Below the pieces are notes generated by a model. It searched no databases. It was given only the letters and a program-made list of their open reading frames with translations, and was not told where the DNA came from. 5,241 nucleotides of DNA, taken from the NCBI GenBank assembly GCA_002724815.1, contig PBPV01000068.1, forward strand, positions 1 to 5,241, given 5' to 3'. The position numbers and the translations under genes are program-made. Below are positions 1 through 4,874 of the stretch, in pieces; position 1 is the first letter of the stretch, and each line of letters starts with the position of its first letter. Source of the DNA: Methanobacteriota archaeon. Its GTDB lineage: Archaea > Thermoplasmatota > Poseidoniia > Poseidoniales > Thalassarchaeaceae.

Positions 1-222
1 ATGCAATACTGCGGTTTCAAGTGGTCGCATGGTAAATGAAACACCGATTGAATCGAGAGCCGCCTTTGTTCCGTCTGCATCGTCAGTGACAATCACAACA
101 GCTGCTGAATCACTGGAGATGCCTGCACCTGCCAAGATGTTGATTCCCGCTTCTCCAATCACTTCACAGCACTCAGCCATTGCTCCAGGCTTGTCTTCCA
201 AATCAATCAGAAACTCGTTCAT
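1..222 (-). CDS. ACT-domain protein, N-terminal part (runs off left edge)
   Basis: The minus strand reads open for 74 codons from an ATG at 222-220 to base 1, so the C-terminus is outside the window. The visible part starts MNEFLIDLEDKPGAMAE and continues through GEAGINILAGAGI and AAVVIVTDDADGTKAALD. This is the beta-alpha-beta-beta pattern of an ACT domain, with the typical DKPG turn at residues 10-13 before helix 1 and the GINI segment after it. ACT domains bind amino acids or other small ligands and regulate metabolic enzymes, or occur as stand-alone sensors; which applies here cannot be seen. An in-frame stop at 259-261 limits how far upstream the start can lie, and ATG 222 is the only standard start in that interval. 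The gene follows the DUF454-like gene by 43 bases on the same strand and is probably co-transcribed with it. No clear Shine-Dalgarno sequence is visible. Confidence 0.8.
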   Translation of the reverse strand, partial: MNEFLIDLEDKPGAMAECCEVIGEAGINILAGAGISSDSAAVVIVTDDADGTKAALDSIGVSFTMRPLETAVLH

Positions 223-235
223 AATTGGTGACAGG

Positions 236-257
236 CGAAGTTGGCTTTCAACTTTCG
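236..257 (-). other. Stem-loop between the DUF454-like and ACT genes
   Basis: On the plus strand CGAAGTTG (236-243) and CAACTTTCG (249-257) form an 8-bp stem with one bulged T and the 5-base loop GCTTT. It fills much of the 43-base gap between the two minus-strand genes. No T-run follows on the minus strand, so it looks more like a processing or mRNA-stability element than a terminator. It may also be chance. Confidence 0.3.
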
Positions 258-265
258 TCTACGGC

Positions 266-898
266 TTACGCTTGGTCACGAGTCTTGACCTTAGCGTACA
301 GCCACCACACACCAATCATCCCGACCAAGAGAATGGTAACAGAACCATATCCGGGATCGGCACCGTTCCAAGAGCCGGGATCTGTGAATTCCCCATCGCC
401 CAAGGTTGAAACATACCAGACAAACGTCGCAGATGAGAACGTCATCAATGCAATCAAACCCATCACGCCCAACTTCGCATGCTTCGGAATCGTCTTTCCA
501 GTCGCATAGTACTCAAACATGGCCGCTCCAAAGAACCGATTCGTCAACGTCCACCTGAACATCGATTCACTAGACATTGAGAACAAAAATGCCGCCGGTA
601 CTGCCCACGAAACCGTTGGCCATCCGGGGACCCAAATTCCAATCACGGCAAAGACGATGAACAGAAACCCAAGTCCGATGTATAGCTTGCTTTTTGCAGG
701 ACTACTCGCAACACAGTATCTTTCGACGATTGCCTCAATGGAGTCCAATCGCTCGCCCATGCACAGTCGCTGAACCATCTTGTTTTGACTCTTCGCTTCA
801 AGCCAACCCTCATCAGGAACCAGCCGTTGGCTCAATTCAGGGGGCATCTCAATTCGAATTGGTTCCGTCGAAGACCCCCTGCGTCTAGCTGTCTTCAT
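266..898 (-). CDS. YbaN/DUF454-like four-TM membrane protein
   Basis: This 210-aa protein has a soluble N-terminal part of about 70 residues, then hydrophobic segments at roughly 72-91, 94-108, 142-165 and 186-203. The core GIWVPGWPTVSWAVPAAFLF (87-106), followed by SSESMFRWTLTNRFFG (109-124) and the GKTIPKHAK turn (134-142), matches the YbaN/DUF454 inner-membrane family: a Gly/Pro-rich hairpin, a short amphipathic segment with RWxLxNRxFG, and a basic IP-x-x-AK motif before the next helix. The biochemical role of that family is not established. YbaN proteins are usually about 115-130 aa, so the N-terminal extension and the loop DGEFTDPGSWNGADPGYG (168-185) are additions. The ATG at 898 gives the longest standard reading. 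Downstream ATGs at 847 and 778 are possible and would relieve the overlap with the divergent purN start near 879. No strong ribosome site decides between them. Confidence 0.75.
   Translation of the reverse strand: MKTARRRGSSTEPIRIEMPPELSQRLVPDEGWLEAKSQNKMVQRLCMGERLDSIEAIVERYCVASSPAKSKLYIGLGFLFIVFAVIGIWVPGWPTVSWAVPAAFLFSMSSESMFRWTLTNRFFGAAMFEYYATGKTIPKHAKLGVMGLIALMTFSSATFVWYVSTLGDGEFTDPGSWNGADPGYGSVTILLVGMIGVWWLYAKVKTRDQA
850..861. promoter_or_regulatory. Perfect 12-bp palindrome in the purN/DUF454 divergent region
   Basis: CAATTCGAATTG is its own reverse complement and lies 18-29 bases upstream of the inferred purN CTG start. It also lies within the first codons of the longest DUF454-like reading. 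The position would suit an operator or a divergent promoter element, but no family motif is recognised and a 12-bp palindrome can occur by chance. Confidence 0.25.
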
Positions 899-1472
899 CT
901 CCGGTTCGGGTTCCGGTATGGAAGCGCTAATCCGCCACCAGATGTCGAGACCTTGTCTTCATCAAACCACTCTGGTGGTTTCAAACCTGGCTAGCGCGAC
1001 CGGTCTGCAAAAAGCAGAGGCCTACGGGATTACTACAGTAATCACGGAGGTCGATGCCTCAATACCAAACCCAAGCGAGCGACGCGAAGAACATGAAAGA
1101 CGTCTATTGACCATCCTCAATCAACACAACATCGAAGCCGTCATCCTATCTGGATACATGCGAATACTTTCACCTCATTTCGTTGCTCCCTGGAAAGGTC
1201 GTTTGATGAACATCCACCCCTCCTTGCTGCCGAATTATCCGGGAGCCCATGCCCATAGGGATGCACTGGCAGACGGAGCCACCGTAACAGGGTGCACCGT
1301 CCATTTCGTTGACGAAGGTGTAGACACAGGACAGATTCTTGCCCAAAGAGAAGTAGACGTGTTTCCTGAAGACGATGAACATTCACTGTCAGAGAGAGTG
1401 AAAAAGATTGAACACAAGTTGTATCCCGAAGTTATCGATCGTTTCGCTGCTGGAGAAATTGAGCATCATTAA
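879..1472 (+). CDS. purN: Phosphoribosylglycinamide formyltransferase (GAR transformylase 1)
   Basis: PurN transfers a formyl group from 10-formyl-tetrahydrofolate to glycinamide ribonucleotide, the third step of de novo purine synthesis, in the cytoplasm. From the CTG at 879 the protein has 197 residues and begins LRLAVFISGSGSGMEAL, the family's first strand and phosphate-binding glycine loop (residues 9-13). The catalytic triad of E. coli PurN (N106, H108, D144) is matched by N111 and H113 in MNIHPSLLPNYPG and D149 in EGVDTGQIL. GYMRILSPHFV (92-102) and the C-terminal IEHKLYPEVI segment also fit. The first ATG (918) would delete the glycine loop, so it is almost certainly not the true start. 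The open frame goes back to a stop at 786-788 with no ATG, GTG or TTG in between. CTG 879 gives exactly the usual MR-[hydrophobic]-GSGS beginning, so an LRL or initiator-MRL N-terminus is inferred. The 5' end overlaps the divergent membrane-protein gene; the 3' end overlaps mobA by four bases. Confidence 0.93.
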   Translation: MRLAVFISGSGSGMEALIRHQMSRPCLHQTTLVVSNLASATGLQKAEAYGITTVITEVDASIPNPSERREEHERRLLTILNQHNIEAVILSGYMRILSPHFVAPWKGRLMNIHPSLLPNYPGAHAHRDALADGATVTGCTVHFVDEGVDTGQILAQREVDVFPEDDEHSLSERVKKIEHKLYPEVIDRFAAGEIEHH

Positions 1473-2044
1473 CCCTCAAGATCTTCTTGTGAATTGACAT
1501 TCCGGAATCGATCTGAATCTGTAAAATCAACAATACAGTACGGAACAGATTGCAGTATTCTCTTCATGGAATCTCGCATTTTTGCACGGTCCATTGCAGC
1601 GAGTACTGCATCAATTTCGATCAATGAAAGCAACGGTTGCAATTGCTCAGACCTGGGCATTACCACCGGTCGATTCTCTTCTCTCAGTCGCATGAAAACA
1701 TCGCCTTCCATCCACGGCACATCGCATGGGGCCAGCTGTATCCGAGTAATGCCACGACCCTGGCACACTCTCAACGCTGAACGAAGACCCGCCTTTGCAC
1801 TACGTTCAACATCCTCATCGAGAATAAACTCAACATCGGTGAGGTGTGACAATGAATTCATCAATTCCAGCCGCTGGTGTCCGTCTCGCACAGCAACATA
1901 CAATGTCGTACAGCCACCATCGCGTAGTGCATGTGCTACATGAGCAATCATCTGAGACCCATCCACAATCATCGTGGCCTTTGGCACCCCCATCCTTGTC
2001 GAAGCACCCCCAGCCAAGATGAGTGCAGGATACACAATCGTCAC
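1469..2044 (-). CDS. mobA: MobA-like molybdenum cofactor guanylyltransferase
   Basis: This is a 191-aa NTP-transferase, near the usual MobA length. It opens with YPALILAGGASTRMGVPK, containing the nucleotide-binding signature LAGGxSTRMGxPK at residues 10-22. LAPCDVPWM supplies D108, the expected metal-binding aspartate equivalent to the CDxP motif, QPLLSLIEIDAV (136-147) fits the MobA QPL region, and NVNSQEDL (182-189) is the typical C-terminal N-x-N-[TS]-x-ED-L. MobA attaches GMP from GTP to molybdopterin to make the guanine-dinucleotide cofactor. The related cytidylyltransferase MocA cannot be excluded by eye. The usual GPxAGL motif is altered to ERSAKAGLRSAL, a point against full confidence. 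The start is GTG at 2044, directly abutting the TAG of the upstream 69-aa gene; a second GTG three codons in is possible. No partner molybdoenzyme or other cofactor gene is present. It is the last gene of the minus-strand operon. Confidence 0.8.
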   Translation of the reverse strand: MTIVYPALILAGGASTRMGVPKATMIVDGSQMIAHVAHALRDGGCTTLYVAVRDGHQRLELMNSLSHLTDVEFILDEDVERSAKAGLRSALRVCQGRGITRIQLAPCDVPWMEGDVFMRLREENRPVVMPRSEQLQPLLSLIEIDAVLAAMDRAKMRDSMKRILQSVPYCIVDFTDSDRFRNVNSQEDLEG

Positions 2045-2254
2045 CTAACTCAATTGATCCAGTTCATTCATTGCAGCATTTAGCTCTCTCATGAGGGCCT
2101 GTGCACGCTCAAACAATGCACGTTGATCGCGACGATTGGCCGCATTTGGCAACCATTCGAGGAGTTGTTGAATATCCGCAGCATCGCGTTTCACCGTCCA
2201 TTGCAGAACCTCTTCCAGAACGGGATCATCGGCTTCAAGAAACCGCTCAACCAT
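2045..2254 (-). CDS. Small helical protein of unknown function (69 aa)
   Basis: From ATG 2254 this encodes 69 residues, almost entirely predicted helix: an acidic first part (MVERFLEADDPVLEEVLQW), a middle segment DAADIQQLLEWLP, and an amphipathic C-terminal helix from about residue 44 that could form a coiled coil (QRALFERAQALMRELNAA). No family is recognised. The reading frame is open further upstream, but that sequence overlaps the end of the preceding gene and looks like shadow translation. A GTG at 2284, seven bases after the preceding stop, is a real alternative start and would add KGCCLCEGR, a Cys-rich tip; the AAGG shortly before ATG 2254 slightly favours the short form. Its position, with its stop touching the mobA start, suggests translational coupling and a role within the operon, possibly as a partner of a neighbouring helical protein. 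Confidence 0.65.
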   Translation of the reverse strand: MVERFLEADDPVLEEVLQWTVKRDAADIQQLLEWLPNAANRRDQRALFERAQALMRELNAAMNELDQLS

Positions 2255-2291
2255 ACGCCCTTCGCATAGACAACAGCCCTTCACTGTTCGC

Positions 2292-2927
2292 TTAGGAATC
2301 AAGCATTTGGTCGCGTATACGAACCAACAATGAATCACCATCAGGATACGAAATACTTCGAAATTGATCCGATAGAGTTGGAGACAGTGGAGGGCGCTTT
2401 GCACGGATCCATGCGGCATGACACACCAACAATGCGAGGTGAGAGTGAGCCAGACTTCTCTGACACCACTCAATCAACAATTCCTCACTCGGAGGCGCAT
2501 GCTTGGCTCGCAAACACTCCTCAATTGAAAGTAGCAAAGCTTCTGCGGTGGAAGAGGAACCGATGACCTCTCCAAGGACCATCCAAACATTATCGACGGT
2601 TTGCAAGTTTGCAAGCAGTAACGCGGCGAGCGCAATATCCTCACGCCCATGCCTCGTCCACAATTCATGAACCAAATCCAGCAGGACCCTTTCCTCACCA
2701 TGGGTTAGCAACCATGAGCAAATTCTTCGCAGTACATCATCCGGAGTACCAAGGTGAAATGCATATCCACCCGAGTCACCCAAACGATCGGTTTGGGATT
2801 TCACAATCAATGCAGGAACACCGATGGGGTACGCATCCCGTACGACACTCATCAACCGATTAGCACGCCGATGAACTTTCGTTGGTTGAGTCGATAACCA
2901 ATCATCCAACGGATCAGTCTTGCTCAC
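2292..2927 (-). CDS. Helical protein of unknown function, possibly HEAT/AlkD-like
   Basis: From the GTG at 2927 this encodes 211 residues. The ATG further upstream (3068) would place 47 codons inside the preceding gene and yield low-quality sequence, so GTG is preferred; it overlaps the TerB-like gene by 14 bases, with a GGGGGG run and AGAAAG just before it. The protein is mostly helical: DDVLRRICSWLLTHGEERVL (63-82), LVHELWTRHGREDIALAALL (85-104), AEALLLSIEECLRA (128-141) and LALLVCHAAWIRAKR (164-178). The repeated helix pairs with conserved-looking LW and ALALLL segments recall HEAT or DNA-alkylation-repeat folds. That is only a resemblance; no catalytic residue can be assigned. No signal peptide or membrane span is seen, so it is probably cytoplasmic. 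It is the second gene of the minus-strand operon. Confidence 0.75.
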   Translation of the reverse strand: MSKTDPLDDWLSTQPTKVHRRANRLMSVVRDAYPIGVPALIVKSQTDRLGDSGGYAFHLGTPDDVLRRICSWLLTHGEERVLLDLVHELWTRHGREDIALAALLLANLQTVDNVWMVLGEVIGSSSTAEALLLSIEECLRAKHAPPSEELLIEWCQRSLAHSHLALLVCHAAWIRAKRPPLSPTLSDQFRSISYPDGDSLLVRIRDQMLDS

Positions 2928-3438
2928 CTTTCTGACCCCCCTCGGGTAAGATTGAACGGAGTCGATTGACCAAACCATCCACCACATCTTTGGCTTGATC
3001 GAGTCCTTTTTCGACGACTTGGAAGACATTTTTCTCAACGTGTTCTTCCAGTTCATCGTGAATCGCATTGATTACAGCATCATTTTCATCATCATCGATC
3101 TGGAACATCAAGCGCAAATATGCAACAACGAAGTACTCATCTTCACTGATACTTGCATTCAAGTAAGCGGTTTGGAACATACCGGAATAGACTCGCAATT
3201 GTTCCGTTTTATCGAGTACACGCCCACCGTCTAACTTCTCGCCGGTAACAATCGCGTCATAGATGCGCTTAGGATCATTCTCATCCAATCCCAATAGACT
3301 TGCAAGTTTGATCACCAATCGCTTCTCTTCCCGCGTAATCTCACCATCCCGCAATACGATAGAGACCACGCCTTGGAAGGCGCTAATGTCGGTGACCACG
3401 TCGTCAGGCACGTACGGGGAGGCCCCCACCCTCCTCAT
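2914..3438 (-). CDS. TerB-like protein
   Basis: From ATG 3438 this encodes 174 residues. Residues 21-62, FQGVVSIVLRDGEITREEKR and LVIKLASLLGLDEND, have the pattern of a TerB-type helical domain: a helix, an acidic DGEIT-x-EE loop that may bind metal, and a helix ending in LGLxxxD. A second copy-like stretch follows at about 88-122, with the weaker loop NASISEDEYFVV and the strongly acidic IDDDENDAV. The C-terminus from 127 is acidic then amphipathic (ELEEHVEKNVFQVVEKGLDQ) and may be a coiled coil. TerB-like domains occur in tellurite-resistance and membrane-stress proteins and as co-chaperone-like modules; the function here is unknown and tellurite resistance should not be assumed. Longer readings from GTG 3459 or TTG 3465 are possible. 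The gene heads the minus-strand operon, divergent from dnaG. Confidence 0.75.
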   Translation of the reverse strand: MRRVGASPYVPDDVVTDISAFQGVVSIVLRDGEITREEKRLVIKLASLLGLDENDPKRIYDAIVTGEKLDGGRVLDKTEQLRVYSGMFQTAYLNASISEDEYFVVAYLRLMFQIDDDENDAVINAIHDELEEHVEKNVFQVVEKGLDQAKDVVDGLVNRLRSILPEGGQKGEQD

Positions 3439-3474
3439 AGCGGTTCGCCCATCGCCCACAACCAAAATCGAGCG

Positions 3475-3480
3475 TATTTT
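3475..3480. promoter_or_regulatory. Candidate TATA-like box shared by divergent genes
   Basis: TATTTT (plus strand; AAAATA on the minus) is the most AT-rich stretch in the 204-base region between the TerB-like gene and dnaG. With archaeal spacing of about 25-30 bases it would place a plus-strand start near 3500-3505, exactly where the G-rich structured leader begins, and a minus-strand start near 3448-3452, just ahead of ATG 3438. It is weak as a consensus TATA box; the fit of both distances is the main support. Confidence 0.35.
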
Positions 3481-3500
3481 CGTCCAATGCCTTCATGAAG

Positions 3501-3630
3501 GGGGGACCTGTCGGCGCAACTGCAGGTTAGTCCTGTCACGCTCCCAGGGCTCAGGCCCTTTCCCGTGAATATGTGCATGAAAACCCTCCCGAAAGGGCCG
3601 GTTGAGTACTAGGAAAACCTGCGAAAGCAA
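3501..3630 (+). promoter_or_regulatory. Structured leader RNA upstream of dnaG (candidate novel cis-element or ncRNA)
   Basis: This segment is unusually rich in potential RNA structure on the plus strand. A 5' stem pairs GGACCTG (3504-3510) with CAGG and TCC (3523-3533) around a bulge. AGGGC-TCAG-GCCCT (3546-3559) is a 5-bp hairpin. GGCCCTTTC (3554-3562) is perfectly complementary to GAAAGGGCC (3591-3599), 9 bp. CCC-GAAA-GGG (3588-3597) and CCTGC-GAAA-GCAAGG (3618-3632, one bulged A) are GNRA-capped hairpins just before the ribosome site. GCAGGTT (3522-3528) can pair with AACCTGC (3616-3622). Several of these exclude one another, as in a switch or attenuator. The GAAA loops occur only when read on the plus strand, which gives the orientation. 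No match to tRNA, 5S, SRP, RNase P or a known riboswitch class is recognised. It could be a dnaG 5' UTR element or a separate small RNA. Confidence 0.5.
3571..3612 (+). CDS. Possible 13-aa upstream ORF in the dnaG leader
   Basis: ATG 3571 opens a short frame, MCMKTLPKGPVEY, ending at TAG 3610-3612, 30 bases before the dnaG ATG. It spans the 3' arm of the 9-bp leader stem and the CCC-GAAA-GGG hairpin, so translating ribosomes would disrupt them. No convincing ribosome site precedes it, and a 13-codon frame is expected by chance in such a region. Confidence 0.15.
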   Translation: MCMKTLPKGPVEY

Positions 3631-3636
3631 GGAAGG
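3630..3636 (+). promoter_or_regulatory. Ribosome binding site of dnaG
   Basis: AGGAAGG ends six bases before ATG 3643 and is the clearest Shine-Dalgarno-like sequence in the window. It fixes the dnaG start. Its first bases can pair into the GNRA hairpin at 3618-3632, so folding of the leader could change its accessibility. Confidence 0.5.
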
Positions 3637-3642
3637 AAAAAC

Positions 3643-4821
3643 ATGAGTGAAAAGAAAGCAAAGTACATGATTCACGCGACAATCAAGGCGGATGGAACCA
3701 TCCAGCGCAAGGACGTTGTCGGCGCCATCTTCGGACAGACCGAAGGACTACTCGGAGAGGAGTTGCAGTTGCGGAAATTGCAACGCACAGGACGCATTGG
3801 TCACGTGGATGTAGAATTGAACTCCAACAAAGGCAAGGTATCCGGCGAGATTCTTCTCCCCAGCAGCCTCGATCAAGTGTCGACAGCAGTTGTCGGTGCC
3901 GCGTTGGAAACCATCGAACGAATCGGCCCCTGCAAGGCGACCATCAAAGTTGCAAGAATCGAAAACATCCACAGTGTCAAGCGTGACACTGTCATCGATC
4001 GAGCCAAAGATCTCTTGCTTGGCATCGTCAATGAAGGATCCAATGATAGCAAGAGCATTCTCGAAGAGGTCCGCAGTGTTCTCACATTGGGGACTGAAAC
4101 CAACATCGCAGGTATGACTTGCGGACCCAACGCAAAGAACAGTGAAGCCCTGATTATTGTAGAGGGGCGAAACGATGTCCGAAATCTGTTGAAGTTCGGC
4201 ATCAAAAACGCCATTGCCACAATGGGCGCCAACGTCAAGGACGAATTGGTTGAGTTGGCCAAGAAGAAGAGCAACGTAACCGCCTTTTGCGACGGAGACC
4301 GCGGCGGCAAGTTGCTGCTAATGGAATTGTCCGGCGCATTGGGCAAGTCGTTGACTCACATTGCCATGGCTCCAGAATCTCGTGAAGTCGAGCATCTAGA
4401 GGGCAAAGTAGTCACCAAGTGTCTGAATCAAAAGGAAACGGCGACTAAGGCCATTGCCCGAATCAAGGCACAACTTGAGGCAGATGACGATGGTGGGAAG
4501 TCGAAAGCTGCTGCAAGCAACGGTTCTCGAGAAGTCCCAGACAACATTCGCGAATGGTCAGCACACATGGCTGATTTGAAGAAGAATTACGGAATTCTCA
4601 TCCTCAATGATGGCACCCCGTCCGAACCGATTGCGGCCAGCAAATTGGAAAAGTTCGCTGAAGAGATCGAAGGGGCACAGTGCCTGATTGTAAACTCAAA
4701 AATCAACGCTAGAATGGTGGAGATTGCAGAGTTGGGAGCCATCCCCAGTGTTCTGGGCAGCGCCTCTGGCGCAGGTAGTTCAGACAGCGTCCAAACATAC
4801 GCCATGTCAGATCTAGAGTGA
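3643..4821 (+). CDS. dnaG: Archaeal DnaG (TOPRIM primase-like, exosome-associated)
   Basis: A complete 392-aa archaeal DnaG. The N-terminal domain (1-165) carries the typical KYMIHATIKADGTIQRKDVV start and GQTEGLLGEELQLR. The TOPRIM core begins IIVEGRNDVRNLLKFGIKNA (171-190): E174 is the conserved acidic residue, followed by ATMGA and by FCDGDRGGK with D217 and D219 as the DxD metal ligands. AMAPESREVEHL (241-252) follows the core. An acidic/Ala linker (about 277-298) separates a C-terminal domain ending in a Gly/Ser-rich stretch (LGSASGAGSS), as in other archaeal homologues. Archaeal DnaG has primer-synthesis activity in vitro and is an RNA-binding subunit of the exosome, so RNA processing is at least as likely a role as replication. 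All key residues are present and the length is normal. The gene is preceded by a structured leader and a good ribosome site, and no other exosome gene lies in the window. Confidence 0.97.
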   Translation: MSEKKAKYMIHATIKADGTIQRKDVVGAIFGQTEGLLGEELQLRKLQRTGRIGHVDVELNSNKGKVSGEILLPSSLDQVSTAVVGAALETIERIGPCKATIKVARIENIHSVKRDTVIDRAKDLLLGIVNEGSNDSKSILEEVRSVLTLGTETNIAGMTCGPNAKNSEALIIVEGRNDVRNLLKFGIKNAIATMGANVKDELVELAKKKSNVTAFCDGDRGGKLLLMELSGALGKSLTHIAMAPESREVEHLEGKVVTKCLNQKETATKAIARIKAQLEADDDGGKSKAAASNGSREVPDNIREWSAHMADLKKNYGILILNDGTPSEPIAASKLEKFAEEIEGAQCLIVNSKINARMVEIAELGAIPSVLGSASGAGSSDSVQTYAMSDLE

Positions 4822-4824
4822 ACA

Positions 4825-4841
4825 TCACCCTTCAAGGGTGA
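4825..4841. terminator. Stem-loop just after dnaG
   Basis: TCACCC (4825-4830) and GGGTGA (4836-4841) form a perfect 6-bp stem with loop TTCAA, starting three bases after the dnaG stop. There is no T-run after it, which archaeal termination usually uses, so it may protect the mRNA 3' end rather than terminate. Confidence 0.35.
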
Positions 4842-4855
4842 GAACGATAACCCCT

Positions 4856-4873
4856 CTACCTTCTAGATGGTAG
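4856..4873. promoter_or_regulatory. Near-perfect 18-bp palindrome before the right-edge gene
   Basis: CTACCTTCTAGATGGTAG is palindromic except for one mismatched pair (4861/4868) and ends one base before the ATG of the next gene. The position suits a repressor operator covering the transcription start of a leaderless or short-leader gene. It could also act as an RNA hairpin. No regulator is recognised. Confidence 0.35.
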
Positions 4874-4874
4874 T

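Noticed and set aside
29..409. Plus-strand open frame of 126 codons.
   Set aside because: It is the antisense of the ACT-domain and DUF454-like genes, whose minus-strand translations match known folds.
789..917. purN broken by a frameshift upstream of ATG 918.
   Set aside because: The glycine-loop sequence continues in the same frame without a break up to the CTG, so no frameshift is needed. Only the start codon is unusual.
2255..2473. Upstream extension of the 69-aa gene to an ATG at 2473.
   Set aside because: It overlaps the coding end of the preceding gene out of frame and reads as Cys/His/Trp-rich shadow sequence.
2928..3068. N-terminal 47 codons of the longest reading of the 211-aa gene.
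   Set aside because: They lie inside the TerB-like gene in another frame and have poor composition (many Met, Trp, Lys). The GTG at 2927 gives a normal operon overlap.
3501..3630. The leader as SRP RNA, RNase P RNA or an intron-containing tRNA.
   Set aside because: No GGAAGG/AGCAGCC SRP helix 8, no GAGGAAAGUC or other RNase P core, and no GGTTCRA T-loop with a consistent acceptor stem.
3598..3636. Resemblance of GGTTGAGTACTAGG followed by a GNRA hairpin to the 3' half of 5S rRNA (loop E/helix IV).
   Set aside because: The rest of a 5S molecule is missing: no CCGAAC loop C segment and no matching terminal helix I. The GAGTACT match is short enough to be chance.
3493..3675. Minus-strand 60-codon frame across the dnaG leader.
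   Set aside because: It crosses the dnaG start and ribosome site, and its composition shows no protein-like pattern. The GNRA loops indicate plus-strand RNA structure.
3873..4346. Minus-strand open frame of 157 codons.
   Set aside because: It is antisense to the N-terminal and TOPRIM region of dnaG, which is unambiguous on the plus strand.
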